Assembly: GCA_001464965.1 (NCBI GenBank)
Contig: LNEJ01000038.1
Coordinates: 1-35,510, forward strand
Reading direction: 5' to 3'
Length of the DNA: 35,510 bases
DNA from: Gammaproteobacteria bacterium Ga0074134
Lineage (GTDB): Bacteria > Pseudomonadota > Gammaproteobacteria > Ga0077554 > Ga007554
Under the pieces are notes generated by a model that ran no database searches, was not told the origin of the DNA, and worked only from the letters and a program-made list of their open reading frames with translations. The position numbers were made by a program, and so were the translations under genes. Position 1 is the first letter of the stretch, and every line of letters starts with the position of its first letter. Below are positions 27,268-35,510 of this stretch, piece by piece.

Positions 27268-28566
27268 ATGAAAAACACGGTTACGGTCACGGACAACGCC
27301 ACCGGCAAGAGCGTCGAACTGCCCATCCGGCGCGGCACGCTCGGTCCTCCCGCCATCGACATCGGCGCGTTGCAGCGTGAATTGGGATACGTCACCTATG
27401 ACCCCGGCTTTCTCGCTACCGCCAGTTGCCATAGTGCGATAACCTATATCGACGGTGAGCAGGGCGTGCTGCTTTACCGGGGTTATCCCATCGAACAGCT
27501 CGCTGAAAAAAGCAATTTTCTCGAAGTCGCCCATTTGCTGATCTATGGTGAATTGCCGAGCCAGACGCAACTCGGTGAATTCACCAACATCATTCGCCGC
27601 CACACCATGTTCAACGAAAGCCTGAAGACTTTTTACAATGGCTTTCATCACGACGCCCATCCGATGGCGATCATGGTTGGCGTGGTCGGCTCATTGGCAG
27701 CGTTCTATCACGACTCGACGGACATCCATAATCCCCATCATCGCGACATCGCCGCGCACCGCCTGATCGCCAAGATGCCGACTATCGCCGCTGCCAGTTA
27801 CAAGCATTCGATTGGCGAACCGTTCATGTATCCACGCAACAACCTGAACTATTGCGGCAATCTTTTGCACATGATGTTTTCGGTGCCTGCCGAGGACTAC
27901 CAGGTCGATCCTCTCGCGGAAAAGGCGCTGGATCTGATTTTCATTCTGCACGCCGATCATGAGCAGAATGCCAGCACATCCACCGTGCGTCTGGCGGGTA
28001 GCTCCAGTGCCGACCCGTTCGCCTGCATCTCCGCAGGCATCGCCTCGTTGTGGGGGCCGGCGCACGGCGGTGCCAACGAAGAGGTGCTACACATGCTGGC
28101 GGAGATCGGCGACAGCAAGAATATCCCCAAATACATCGCCCGCGCCAAGGACAAAAATGATCCGTTCCGCCTGATGGGCTTCGGCCATCGCGTCTACAAG
28201 AATTACGACCCCCGCGCCCGCCTCATCCGCGCCATGTGCCACGAGGTGCTCAACAAATTGGGCCACCAAAACGATCCGCTGTTCGAACTGGCGCTGAAAC
28301 TCGAAGAAGTCGCTCTACAGGATGATTACTTCATCGAGCGCAAACTCTATCCGAATGTCGACTTCTATTCGGGAATCATCTACAAGGCACTCCGCATTCC
28401 CACCAACATGTTTACCGTGATGTTCGCCATCGCCCGCACCGTGGGCTGGGTCGCGCAATGGATGGAAATGATCGCCGACCCGGATCAACGCATCGGCCGA
28501 CCGCGGCAGGTATACGACGGTGCGGAACGGCGGGATTATGTGGAGATCGGAAAAAGGGAGCCATAG
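27268..28566 (+). CDS. gltA: Citrate synthase
   Basis: It condenses oxaloacetate and acetyl-CoA to citrate at the entry of the TCA cycle. The 432-residue protein is a type II (hexameric) bacterial citrate synthase with catalytic His266 (GPAHGGANE), His307 (GFGHRVYK) and Asp365 (PNVDFYSG). The N-terminal region contains the small beta-domain typical of gram-negative enzymes. GGAGG lies eight bases before the ATG. It ends before a hairpin-forming repeat that may stop transcription. Confidence 0.97.
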   Translation: MKNTVTVTDNATGKSVELPIRRGTLGPPAIDIGALQRELGYVTYDPGFLATASCHSAITYIDGEQGVLLYRGYPIEQLAEKSNFLEVAHLLIYGELPSQTQLGEFTNIIRRHTMFNESLKTFYNGFHHDAHPMAIMVGVVGSLAAFYHDSTDIHNPHHRDIAAHRLIAKMPTIAAASYKHSIGEPFMYPRNNLNYCGNLLHMMFSVPAEDYQVDPLAEKALDLIFILHADHEQNASTSTVRLAGSSSADPFACISAGIASLWGPAHGGANEEVLHMLAEIGDSKNIPKYIARAKDKNDPFRLMGFGHRVYKNYDPRARLIRAMCHEVLNKLGHQNDPLFELALKLEEVALQDDYFIERKLYPNVDFYSGIIYKALRIPTNMFTVMFAIARTVGWVAQWMEMIADPDQRIGRPRQVYDGAERRDYVEIGKREP

Positions 28567-28571
28567 CTCCA

Positions 28572-28652
28572 TTTAACCCAAGTAATCCGTTAGCCGCAAT
28601 GCGCCCTTCAGCGAGATTGTGAACAGGTTCTAATGGATTATTTGGGTTTAAA
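28572..28652. mobile_element. MITE-like inverted-repeat unit between gltA and dgkA
   Basis: Arms aacccaagtaatccgttag (28575-28593) and its inverse (28630-28648) match at 17 of 19; flanking ttta/taaa extends the match. The 36-base middle holds no gene. It separates two convergent genes and could serve as a bidirectional transcription stop as well as being a small mobile repeat. Confidence 0.5.
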
Positions 28653-28686
28653 GTAGGTAGACCAGCACACGCCTTACGGCTTGCCG

Positions 28687-29046
28687 CTAACCCAGCAACA
28701 CCAGCCCCCACATCACTATGACGTTGGCATGAGCCACCATCACGGCCGCTGAGCCCAGATCTTTCGCGCGTCCAGCCAATGTATTGAACTCCATGCCGGT
28801 GCGATCCACGGCCGCTTCCAGCGCGGAGTTGAGCAGTTCAATTATCAGCACCAGTATCAGGCAACCCACCAGCAGCGCCCGTTCCATGCCGCTATTGCCC
28901 AGCCAGATGCCGAGGGGGGCAAGGATCACGAACAGCGCAAGCTCGATGCGAAAGGCCGGTTCCAGGGTCAGCGCGGCTTTGAGGCCCTTGAGCGAATAAC
29001 CCGTCGCCCGGACGATATGGACGAGTGGTTTATCCTGGCTCGCCAT
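28687..29046 (-). CDS. dgkA: Diacylglycerol kinase, DgkA type
   Basis: A small inner-membrane kinase that phosphorylates diacylglycerol to phosphatidate during lipid recycling. The 119-residue protein has three hydrophobic helices and the family signature IIELLNSALEAAVDR with Glu70, Asn73, Glu77 and Asp81, followed by AKDLGSAAVM. GGGA precedes the ATG. It starts 3 bases after the gcvPB stop and so looks like the last gene of the glycine cleavage operon, an unusual partner. Confidence 0.93.
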   Translation of the reverse strand: MASQDKPLVHIVRATGYSLKGLKAALTLEPAFRIELALFVILAPLGIWLGNSGMERALLVGCLILVLIIELLNSALEAAVDRTGMEFNTLAGRAKDLGSAAVMVAHANVIVMWGLVLLG

Positions 29047-29049
29047 GAG

Positions 29050-30501
29050 CTATCCCAACGGCTTCCAGGCAAGATCCAGTTCGCGCGCGGCCTTGACATC
29101 ATCCAGGCGCCGCACGGGCAGGGTGTGGGGCGCCGCCTTGACGATCTCAGGCGTGGTTTGCGCCTCTGTGAGAATCTGCTGCATGGCCGTGATGAAGCGG
29201 TCCAGTTCTTCCTTGGCCTCGGTTTCGCTCGGCTCGATCAGCAGGCACTCCGGCACCAATAGCGGGAAATAGGTGGTGGGTGCGTGATAACCCAAATCGA
29301 GCAGGCGCTTGGCGACATCCATGGCGGTGATGCCCAGCTCCTTGGCCTGACGCTTGAGGGTAACGATGAATTCATGCGTGGCACGGCGCTCCGGAAAGGC
29401 CAGATCAAAGCCGCTGTGCGCCAGGCGCGCCATCAGGTAATTGGCGTTGAGCGTGGCGAATTCGGCGACGCGATGCATGCCTTCCGATCCCAGCAGGCGC
29501 GCGTAGATATAGGCGCGCAGCAGCACACCCGCGTTGCCCATGAAGGCCGAGAGACGGCCAATGGTTTGCGGCCGGTCCGATTCGGTGAGGAGGCGGTAGG
29601 CCTTCCCGTCATAGTCCACAATAGGTACCGGCATGAAGGGTAGCAGCCTTTCACTTACGCCCACCGGCCCGGCACCGGGGCCGCCGCCGCCATGCGGAGT
29701 GGAAAAGGTCTTGTGCAGGTTCATGTGGATGACATCGAAACCCATGTCGCCGGGCTTGACCTTGCCGAGAATCGCATTGAGGTTGGCGCCGTCGTAATAC
29801 AGCAGTCCGCCGGCCTCATGCACGATCCGCGCAATCTCCATGATGCGGCGCTCAAACACCCCCAGCGTGGAAGGGTTGGTGAGCATGATCCCCGCCGTGT
29901 GCGGACCGACCGCAGCCTTCAGCGCCCCGATGTCCACGTCCCCCTGTGCATCGGTGGGGATCTCGCGCACCGTGTAGCCGCACATCACTGCCGTGGCCGG
30001 ATTGGTGCCATGGGCCGCGTTGGGCACCAGAATTTCGGTGCGCTGCGTATCATTGCGTGCGTCGTGATAGGCGCGGATCATCGCCACGCCCGCAAACTCG
30101 CCTTGCGCGCCCGCCATCGGCGTGAGCGATACGCCCTTCATCCCCGTCACTTCCTTGAGCATCTCCTGCAACTCATACATGCAGGCAAGGAATCCCTGGC
30201 TCAGAGATTCCGGCGCATGAGGATGGCGCGCCACAAAACCGGGCAGCATCGCCAGCTTGTTGCAGGCGCGCGGGTTGTATTTCATGGTGCATGAACCCAG
30301 CGGATAAAAATGCGTATCGATGGAGAAGTTTTTCTGTGACAGCCGCGTGTAATGCCGCACCGCCTGAAGCTCGGAAACCTCGGGCAGCAAAGGGCGTTTT
30401 TTGCGCCGGAATTTTTCGGGGATAGCCTTCAAGCCCGCCTTGTCTTGCGGAGCCTGTGAGGGATTGCGGCGCCCGGGATGGGAGTGTTCGAAGATCAACA
30501 T
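29050..30501 (-). CDS. gcvPB: Glycine dehydrogenase (decarboxylating) subunit 2
   Basis: The C-terminal half of P-protein in organisms with a split enzyme. It carries the PLP lysine in NLHKTF (Lys264), next to the glycine-rich loop [15 protein letters not shown], and acts with GcvPA to decarboxylate glycine and pass the aminomethyl group to lipoyl-GcvH. The 483-residue length is normal. A weak AAAGG precedes the ATG. It is separated from gcvPA by the tpx gene, with 48 bases between tpx and itself. Confidence 0.96.
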   Translation of the reverse strand: MLIFEHSHPGRRNPSQAPQDKAGLKAIPEKFRRKKRPLLPEVSELQAVRHYTRLSQKNFSIDTHFYPLGSCTMKYNPRACNKLAMLPGFVARHPHAPESLSQGFLACMYELQEMLKEVTGMKGVSLTPMAGAQGEFAGVAMIRAYHDARNDTQRTEILVPNAAHGTNPATAVMCGYTVREIPTDAQGDVDIGALKAAVGPHTAGIMLTNPSTLGVFERRIMEIARIVHEAGGLLYYDGANLNAILGKVKPGDMGFDVIHMNLHKTFSTPHGGGGPGAGPVGVSERLLPFMPVPIVDYDGKAYRLLTESDRPQTIGRLSAFMGNAGVLLRAYIYARLLGSEGMHRVAEFATLNANYLMARLAHSGFDLAFPERRATHEFIVTLKRQAKELGITAMDVAKRLLDLGYHAPTTYFPLLVPECLLIEPSETEAKEELDRFITAMQQILTEAQTTPEIVKAAPHTLPVRRLDDVKAARELDLAWKPLG

Positions 30502-30549
30502 GAAATGACTGCCTTTCTAATTTTTCGTACTAAATTAAATCGCCTAAGC

Positions 30550-31050
30550 TTACTTCAGTGCCGCCAGCGCCTTCTCATAATCCGGTTCCTGGGCGATTTC
30601 CGGCACGAGTTCGGTGTAGAGCACGTTATCATTCTCATCCAGCACCACCACGGCACGGGCGGTGAGGCCGGCAAGCGGGCCGTCCTGAATCAGCACGCCG
30701 CATTCCTTGGCGAAATTGCGGCCGCGCATCATCGACAGGGTGACGACGTTGCTTAACCCCTCGTTACCGCAAAAACGCTTCATGGCGAACGGCAGATCGG
30801 CGGAGATGACCAACACCACCATGTCATCGCGATTCTTGGCGAGTTCGTTGAACTTCTTGGTGGAGATGGCGCACACAGAGGTATCAAGACTGGGGACGAT
30901 GTTGAGCAGCTTTTTCTTGCCTTTGAAATCGGCAAGTTCCTTGTCGCTCAAATCTTCAGCTACCAATTTCAGGTACGGGGATCGGGTACCGATTTTCGGC
31001 AGATCGCCGTTGGTGTGAATGGGATTGCCTTTCAGTGTAATCGTGGCCAT
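30550..31050 (-). CDS. tpx: Thiol peroxidase (2-Cys peroxiredoxin)
   Basis: It reduces peroxides using thioredoxin. The 166-residue protein has the peroxidatic Cys60 in [11 protein letters not shown] and the resolving Cys94 in RFCGNEG, matching Tpx of the atypical 2-Cys type. AAAGGAG lies before the ATG. Its place between gcvPA and gcvPB on the same strand puts it in the glycine cleavage operon, perhaps protecting the lipoyl or FeS chemistry made here. Base use and spacing look like its neighbours, so no sign of recent insertion. Confidence 0.96.
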   Translation of the reverse strand: MATITLKGNPIHTNGDLPKIGTRSPYLKLVAEDLSDKELADFKGKKKLLNIVPSLDTSVCAISTKKFNELAKNRDDMVVLVISADLPFAMKRFCGNEGLSNVVTLSMMRGRNFAKECGVLIQDGPLAGLTARAVVVLDENDNVLYTELVPEIAQEPDYEKALAALK

Positions 31051-31085
31051 GACCTATCTCCTTTAGTAAAAACCCGCGTGGATTA

Positions 31086-32450
31086 CTACGACGTCAGTAT
31101 AGCGCGCAAATGCCTGGCAAACAGTTCAATATCAGCCGCATTTTTGGTTTCGGTAGCGCACACCAGCAGTGCGTTGCCCAATTCGGGATAATCGCCGCCC
31201 AGCTTGTATCCGCCCAGCAGACCACGATCGGCAAGCCCGCCCAACACCTCGTCCACCGGGCGCGGCAGTTGCAACACAGCCTCATGGAACAGGGGCCGGT
31301 CGAAGAGCTTGGTAACACCGTCGATAGCGGTGAGCGCCTCGACGAGGGCCAGGGTATTGGCGTGGCATGCGGCCGCCACACGCTCCAGGCCATCGGGGCC
31401 GAGCAATGTCATATGGATGGTGGCGGCGGTGACTACCAGGCCCTGATTGGTGCAGATGTTGGAGGTGGCCTTGGAGCGGCGGATATGCTGTTCGCGTGCC
31501 TGCAGCGTGAGCGTAAACCCTGGTTTACCGTCGAGATCGACGGTGCGCCCCACGATGCGCCCCGGCATCTGGCGCACATGTTCCATTTTGCAGCACATAA
31601 AGCCGAAGTACGGCCCGCCGGAGGACAGCGGGGCGCCCAAGGGTTGACCCTCGCCACATACGATATCCGCACCGTTATCGCCCCATTCGCCCGGCGGAGT
31701 GAGCACCGCCAGCGAGACGGGGTTGACCACGCCGATCACCAGCGCGCCGTTGCGGTGCGCCCAGTCGGTGAGGGCGTCCACTTCTTCCAGCACACCGAAG
31801 AAATTGGGCTGCGGGATCACCAGCGCGGCGATGTCGCCGCCGCTGTATCTTTCCAGCGATTCGGGAACGGTATGACCGCATTCCGTGCAATAGGGCAGCT
31901 CGATCAACTCGATGTTCTGCATGGTGACGATGGCGCGCACCACCTTGCGATAGGCCGGATGCACGGTGCCCGGCATCAGCACGTACCTGGATTGCGACTT
32001 GCGGTTGGCGCGCACGGCCATCAACACCGCCTCGGCCAGCGCCGATGCGCCATCGTACAGCGAGGCATTGGAGACATCCATGCCGGTGAGGCTGGCCATC
32101 ATGGTCTGGTATTCGTAAAGCAGTTGCAACGTACCCTGGCTGGCCTCGGCCTGATAGGGGGTGTATGAACTGTAAAACTCCCCGCGTGTGGCGATCTCCC
32201 ACACGGCGGCAGGGATGTGGTGGTCATAGGCGCCCGCGCCGGCAAAGCACAGCGGGCGGCCATCCTGTTCGGCGCGCTGCATCATCAGGCGCGTAACATC
32301 CATTTCGCTCATGCCGGGAGGAATGGATTTCAGCGCCGCCGTAGCACGCAACGCCTCGGGGATTTCGTCAAACAAATCCTCTATACCCGCCACGCCGATG
32401 GCGGTGAGCATGTGCTGGATATCATCTTCTGTGTGTGGAATAAAAGGCAT
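31086..32450 (-). CDS. gcvPA: Glycine dehydrogenase (decarboxylating) subunit 1
   Basis: The N-terminal half of split P-protein; it has the aminotransferase-like fold but not the PLP lysine, which is in GcvPB. Recognised by [15 protein letters not shown] at the start, [16 protein letters not shown], and SNICTNQGL near residue 340. The length of 454 residues is normal. The ribosome site is weak (AGAGA). A repeat-rich spacer of about 165 bases separates it from gcvH upstream. Confidence 0.96.
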   Translation of the reverse strand: MPFIPHTEDDIQHMLTAIGVAGIEDLFDEIPEALRATAALKSIPPGMSEMDVTRLMMQRAEQDGRPLCFAGAGAYDHHIPAAVWEIATRGEFYSSYTPYQAEASQGTLQLLYEYQTMMASLTGMDVSNASLYDGASALAEAVLMAVRANRKSQSRYVLMPGTVHPAYRKVVRAIVTMQNIELIELPYCTECGHTVPESLERYSGGDIAALVIPQPNFFGVLEEVDALTDWAHRNGALVIGVVNPVSLAVLTPPGEWGDNGADIVCGEGQPLGAPLSSGGPYFGFMCCKMEHVRQMPGRIVGRTVDLDGKPGFTLTLQAREQHIRRSKATSNICTNQGLVVTAATIHMTLLGPDGLERVAAACHANTLALVEALTAIDGVTKLFDRPLFHEAVLQLPRPVDEVLGGLADRGLLGGYKLGGDYPELGNALLVCATETKNAADIELFARHLRAILTS

Positions 32451-32474
32451 GGGTTGTCTCTTTAATGCTTGTTG

Positions 32475-32606
32475 GCCACAGAGGCGCGAAGGACGCAGAG
32501 AAATGAATGCGGGTTGGGCAACCGCTAACCGTGCTTGTTGGGTCCGCTACGCTTGACCCAAGCTACACTACATTCTTTGCCTCTGTGTCCTTCGTGCCTC
32601 CGTGGC
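32475..32606. repeat. Inverted-repeat element with nested REP, inside the gcv operon
   Basis: Long arms (32475-32500, containing gccacagaggcgcgaagg, and 32581-32606) match at about 22 of 26. Nested inside is a REP-like hairpin, read on the minus strand as GTAGCTTGGGTC-loop-GACCCAA, again with the GTAG foot. It sits between gcvH and gcvPA, so it is probably transcribed and may set the relative amount of downstream mRNA. Confidence 0.6.
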
Positions 32607-32616
32607 AAAAACCAAA

Positions 32617-33012
32617 TCAATGCGCCTCGGCTGCAACCAGTGCGGCGTAGGCGTTCGCATCCAGCAGGCTGTCCAGCTCTGCGGTGCTGGAGGGCTTGAT
32701 GTGCATCATCCAGCCTTCGCCATAGGCGTCTTTGTTAATCAGGTCAGGGCTGCCGCCCAGCGCCTCATTGACGGCGATGATCTCACCGGAGACGGGGCTG
32801 TAGACGTCCGAAGCCGCTTTCACCGATTCCACCACGGCGCACTCCTGGCCCGCCGTGACGCTACGGCCCGGCTCCGGCAGCTCGACAAATACCATGTCGC
32901 CCAGCAAATCCTGGGCATGGTCGGTGATGCCGGCGCGTAACGTGCCGTCAGCCAGCAATTCAACCCATTCGTGGCTCTTGGTGTATTTCAAATTGGTGGG
33001 GGTTTTACTCAT
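32617..33012 (-). CDS. gcvH: Glycine cleavage system H protein
   Basis: The lipoyl-carrying shuttle of the glycine cleavage system. The 131-residue protein has the lipoylation segment VESVKAASD with Lys65 and the start [10 protein letters not shown]. The ATG at 33012 has GAGGA upstream and the family start; the frame extends 16 codons further into gcvT, which is not used. It begins 10 bases after the gcvT stop. Its modification needs the LipA encoded two genes upstream. Confidence 0.97.
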   Translation of the reverse strand: MSKTPTNLKYTKSHEWVELLADGTLRAGITDHAQDLLGDMVFVELPEPGRSVTAGQECAVVESVKAASDVYSPVSGEIIAVNEALGGSPDLINKDAYGEGWMMHIKPSSTAELDSLLDANAYAALVAAEAH

Positions 33013-33022
33013 TTCATGATCC

Positions 33023-34168
33023 TCATTTTTGTTCAATACATGATTTGCCATGGCGCACAAACGGCGGCTTGACTATTCTCACGGCCAGTAGCTTGCCACG
33101 CACATCCACTTCAACATGCTCTCCCGCCTCTTGCGGCACGCGCGCAAAGGCGATGGCCTTGCCCAGTGTCGGCGAAAAGCTGCCGCTGGTGATTTCACCG
33201 GCCTCGCGACCATCGACAATGACCTTCTGGTGATTGCGCAGCACGCCCTTATCGTCGAGCACCAGGCCCACCAGCTTGAATTTGGCCCCTACACGGCGTT
33301 GCGCCTCCAGCGCTGCCCGTCCGATAAAATCGCGGCTGGCCGGCTCCCACGCCACGGTCCAGCCCAGGGCCGACTCCAGCGGGGTGGTGCCTTCGTCCAT
33401 ATCCGCACCATACAGATTCATCCCCGCCTCCAGGCGCAAGGTATCGCGCGCGCCCAGGCCGATGGGCCTGACACCTGCTTTATGCAGCCGCTGCCAGAAA
33501 CCCGCGGCCTGCGTGGCAGGCAGCATGATCTCGTATCCATCCTCTCCGGTATAGCCGGTGCATGCGATGAACAACTCGCCCGCGTGCAAGGCGTAGAACG
33601 GCCCCAGCGCGGCGGCCTGCGGCGCTGCCGTGCCGATGAGTTCATGAACCGCCGCGCGCGCCTGCGGACCTTGCACGGCAATCATGGCAAGATCATCGCG
33701 CTCTTTCACTTTCACAGCAAATGCGGCGGCATGATGGGTGATCCACGCCAGGTCTTTATCGCGGGTGGCGGCGTTGACCACCAGCCGGAACCATTGTTCG
33801 GTATTGAAATAAACGATCAGATCGTCGATGACGCCGCCTTTTTCATTCAGCATGCAGGTATATAACGCCTTGGTCGCTCCCGGCATCCCGCCTCCTGCGA
33901 CACTAGCACGTCCATGTGCGTCGCCCGGCTGCGTCAGGCGGTCAACATTATTCGCCAGCAGATAACGCAAGAACTCGCGCACCCGCTCGCCTTCGAGATC
34001 AACGATGGTCATGTGCGACACGTCGAACATCCCCGCCGCGCGGCGCACACTGTGATGCTCCTCGATCTGCGAGCCGTAGTGCAGCGGCATGTCCCAGCCG
34101 CCGAAATCGACGATTTTCGCACCCATGGCGAGGTGCGCTTCATACAACGGTGTTCTATGGCCCATCAT
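33023..34168 (-). CDS. gcvT: Aminomethyltransferase (T-protein) with an in-frame insert
   Basis: It moves the methylene group from lipoyl-GcvH to tetrahydrofolate, releasing ammonia. The 381-residue protein shows the T-protein motifs [31 protein letters not shown] and [14 protein letters not shown]. Between DRLTQP and ALYTCML there is an extra Gly/Ala-rich stretch of about 18 residues (82-99) absent from the E. coli protein. GAGGTGA abuts the first ATG, so the second ATG at 34165 may be the true start. It follows lipA by 13 bases. Confidence 0.95.
   Translation of the reverse strand: MMGHRTPLYEAHLAMGAKIVDFGGWDMPLHYGSQIEEHHSVRRAAGMFDVSHMTIVDLEGERVREFLRYLLANNVDRLTQPGDAHGRASVAGGGMPGATKALYTCMLNEKGGVIDDLIVYFNTEQWFRLVVNAATRDKDLAWITHHAAAFAVKVKERDDLAMIAVQGPQARAAVHELIGTAAPQAAALGPFYALHAGELFIACTGYTGEDGYEIMLPATQAAGFWQRLHKAGVRPIGLGARDTLRLEAGMNLYGADMDEGTTPLESALGWTVAWEPASRDFIGRAALEAQRRVGAKFKLVGLVLDDKGVLRNHQKVIVDGREAGEITSGSFSPTLGKAIAFARVPQEAGEHVEVDVRGKLLAVRIVKPPFVRHGKSCIEQK
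33872..33925 (-). repeat. Putative small repeat inserted in frame within gcvT
   Basis: These 54 bases encode the extra residues 82-99 of GcvT ([18 protein letters not shown]). They contain the short inverted motif GCGACGCAC near one end and GGGAGCGACC at the other. The reading frame is kept across the insert. The resemblance to palindromic elements that insert into genes in frame is inferred; no second copy was seen in the window. Confidence 0.4.
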
Positions 34169-34181
34169 TCACCTCGGGTAG

Positions 34182-35117
34182 TTATGTTTTTGCCGCAGAG
34201 GGCGCTACCGGCCCCTGTTTTTCTTCCGCATGATACGAAGAGCGTACCAGCGGCCCCGCTTTCACCCACGCAAAACCCAGCGCGCGCGCCTCTTGCTCGT
34301 AATTGGCGAAGGTCTCCGGCGTTATATACTCTTTGACAGGCAAATGATGGCGCGTTGGACGCAGATATTGGCCCAACGATACGCGGCTCACACCTATGGC
34401 GCGCAGATCGCGCAGCACCTCCGTCACCTCCTCGCGGCGTTCACCCAGCCCCAGCATCAGCGACGACTTGGCCGCCACGCCCGGCTGGCTGGCGGCCCGC
34501 TCCAGCAGGCTCAACGAACGTTCATAGCGGGAACCCTTGCGCACGGTTTTGTATAAACCGGGGACTGTCTCGACGTTGTGCCCCCACACCAGAGAACCTC
34601 CCCCGTCCAGTGCGGCGGTTATGGTCTGTGTCGCCTGCTCCTGGCACTGCTGAAAATCCGGTGTCAGCAGCTCCAGGCCTATATGGGGCTTGCGGCGGCG
34701 CAGCTCGCGGACGGTATCCGCGAATACCCTTGCCCCCCCGTCCGGCAGATCGTCGCGATTCACCGACGTTAGCACCACATACCCCAGACCCATGTTGATG
34801 ACGGCATCCGCCACGCGGCGCGGCTCGTCGAGATCATAGGCACCGGGGCGGCCGGTCTTCACCGCACAGAAGCCACAGGCGCGGGTACAGGTATCGCCGA
34901 GCAACATGAAGGTGGCCGTGCCGCGGCTCCAGCATTCGCCCCGGTTCGGGCAGCGCGCCTCTTCGCACACGGTGTGCAGCGCATTGCGGCGCACGGCATC
35001 CGCGGTCAGCGCGTACTGGGAATGATCGCCCAGATGCTGGCGTATCCAGTGGGGCATGCGCCCCACATTGGGCTGCATATCGGCCTGATCAAAAATAGGT
35101 TTTATGGCTTGGGACAT
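34182..35117 (-). CDS. lipA: Lipoyl synthase
   Basis: A radical SAM enzyme that inserts two sulfurs into octanoyl groups on carrier proteins such as GcvH. The 311-residue protein has both clusters: the auxiliary motif CEEARCPNRGEC (Cys51, Cys56, Cys62) and the radical SAM motif CTRACGFC (Cys77, Cys81, Cys84), and the C-terminal RSSYHAE with the cluster-binding Ser. The ATG at 35117 has AGGA upstream and the family start; the frame runs further up through the riboswitch but is not coding. First gene of the glycine cleavage operon, directly behind the riboswitch terminator. No lipB is present in the window. Confidence 0.96.
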   Translation of the reverse strand: MSQAIKPIFDQADMQPNVGRMPHWIRQHLGDHSQYALTADAVRRNALHTVCEEARCPNRGECWSRGTATFMLLGDTCTRACGFCAVKTGRPGAYDLDEPRRVADAVINMGLGYVVLTSVNRDDLPDGGARVFADTVRELRRRKPHIGLELLTPDFQQCQEQATQTITAALDGGGSLVWGHNVETVPGLYKTVRKGSRYERSLSLLERAASQPGVAAKSSLMLGLGERREEVTEVLRDLRAIGVSRVSLGQYLRPTRHHLPVKEYITPETFANYEQEARALGFAWVKAGPLVRSSYHAEEKQGPVAPSAAKT

Positions 35118-35145
35118 AGGCTTCCTGGCGCTGCAAAACAAAAAA

Positions 35146-35180
35146 GGGCGGCAGATAAACCCCGCGTTTATCTGCCGCCC
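35146..35180 (-). terminator. Riboswitch-controlled intrinsic terminator before lipA
   Basis: A perfect 15-bp stem (gggcggcagataaac at 35146-35160 and its inverse at 35166-35180) with a 5-base loop is followed on the minus strand by TTTTTTG at 35145 downward. It starts directly after the second glycine aptamer and ends about 28 bases before the lipA start, so it is the expression platform of the riboswitch. Confidence 0.9.
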
Positions 35181-35356
35181 CTCTGTCCTGTGTACCTGAG
35201 AGCTTGAGCCCCTTCGGCGGGCCTGTCCGGCTTGCCGGCGGCCACTCTCCAGAGTCAACCCTCTCCCGCGGTCCTTTTGCCTGAGCGATTCCGGGCGGTT
35301 TGCGCCTTCGGCGTCCCGCATCTCAAAGCGAGGCGGGATCTCTTCCAGGGGAGGGA
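35181..35356 (-). promoter_or_regulatory. Tandem glycine riboswitch (gcvT motif)
   Basis: Two aptamers lie in series on the minus strand. Aptamer 1 (about 35261-35356) has ACGCCGAAGGCGCAAAC and CTCAGGCAAAAGGACC; aptamer 2 (35181-35254) starts CTCTGGAGAG, has CCGCCGAAGGGGC and ends CTCTCAGG...AGGACAGAG. These are the conserved cores of the glycine riboswitch. The linker between aptamers is about 7-8 bases. In known cases glycine binding prevents termination, so glycine should switch on lipA and the gcv genes. A GCCGCC in aptamer 2 could pair with GGCGGC of the terminator as an antiterminator. AT-rich -10-like sequence (TAGTATATT) lies on the minus strand at about 35369-35377. Confidence 0.95.
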
Positions 35357-35418
35357 TGTTGATGGAGTAATATACTATGACTCTGCCGGTGACGCCAGAG
35401 TGCAATATTTGGGGCGAA

Positions 35419-35486
35419 TTGCCTCAAGATAAAAGTTACCCAAGGTAGTCAGGAAAAGGGATCGTTGCCTCAAGTTAAAGGTTACC
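35419..35486 (+). repeat. Two 22-base direct repeats at the window edge
   Basis: TTGCCTCAAGATAAAAGTTACC (described as 35419-35440) and a second copy at 35465-35486 differ at three positions and have a 46-base period. They end 24 bases before the window edge, which reads CTGACAT. Spaced subterminal repeats next to a TG/CA end are typical of IS21-like and Tn7-like transposon ends. No transposase gene is within the window. Confidence 0.6.
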
Positions 35487-35510
35487 GAAACAACAAGGGT
35501 AATCTGACAT

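Noticed and set aside
35118-35405. N-terminal extension of lipA through the riboswitch
   Set aside because: The conserved RNA cores and the terminator occupy this stretch, and LipA homologues start near the ATG at 35117, which has its own ribosome site.
1-35510. The whole window as one large transposon, from the TGTC...GACA edges
   Set aside because: The contents are core metabolism and housekeeping genes with no transposase. Sequence ending inside flanking IS copies explains the edges better.

Overview
The window reads as chromosomal DNA of a gammaproteobacterium, probably an environmental and possibly sulfur- or ammonia-oxidiser-like lineage. This rests on family resemblance and gene order only: split GcvPA/GcvPB, a DUF484-GGDEF protein, the prkA-yeaH-spoVR set, hemW near rdgB and rph, and an LDH-like malate dehydrogenase. 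No rRNA, tRNA or CRISPR array was seen.

Layout. 1-2640 is AT-richer accessory DNA. It holds a two-gene minus-strand cassette of unknown function whose larger gene, a three-helix membrane protein, is split at a run of ten C. 2640-3076 holds a REP palindrome and a decayed REP-associated transposase. 3145-8358 is housekeeping: serB and hemW, a PBP7-type endopeptidase, rph-rdgB and ridA. 8487-15179 carries envelope and signalling genes: a lipoprotein with an ArnT/PMT-type glycosyltransferase, a DUF484-GGDEF diguanylate cyclase with an I-site, a pentapeptide-repeat protein, an SDR and a chemoreceptor with a sigma-28-like promoter. 15569-20452 is prkA-yeaH-spoVR behind a well-formed sigma-54 promoter. 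20642-28566 carries a DUF3135 protein, slyD, slt, a HIT protein, an unusual malate dehydrogenase, a DUF504 (MJ1316-type) plus beta-CASP RNase-like pair, and citrate synthase. 28687-35117 is one minus-strand operon, lipA-gcvT-gcvH-gcvPA-tpx-gcvPB-dgkA, headed by a tandem glycine riboswitch with a strong intrinsic terminator.

How the genes work together. The last operon joins the glycine cleavage proteins T, H and P to the enzyme that makes the lipoyl cofactor of H (LipA) and to a thiol peroxidase, probably all under glycine control. The prkA operon is a stress/starvation module tied by its promoter to RpoN. DUF504 and the MBL protein overlap and look like an RNA-end processing pair.

Small repeats are frequent: REP/BIME palindromes with the GTAG foot, two MITE-like inverted-repeat elements, and an apparent in-frame insertion inside gcvT. 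Both extreme ends of the window carry related, transposon-end-like sequence, suggesting that the window is bounded by copies of an insertion sequence.
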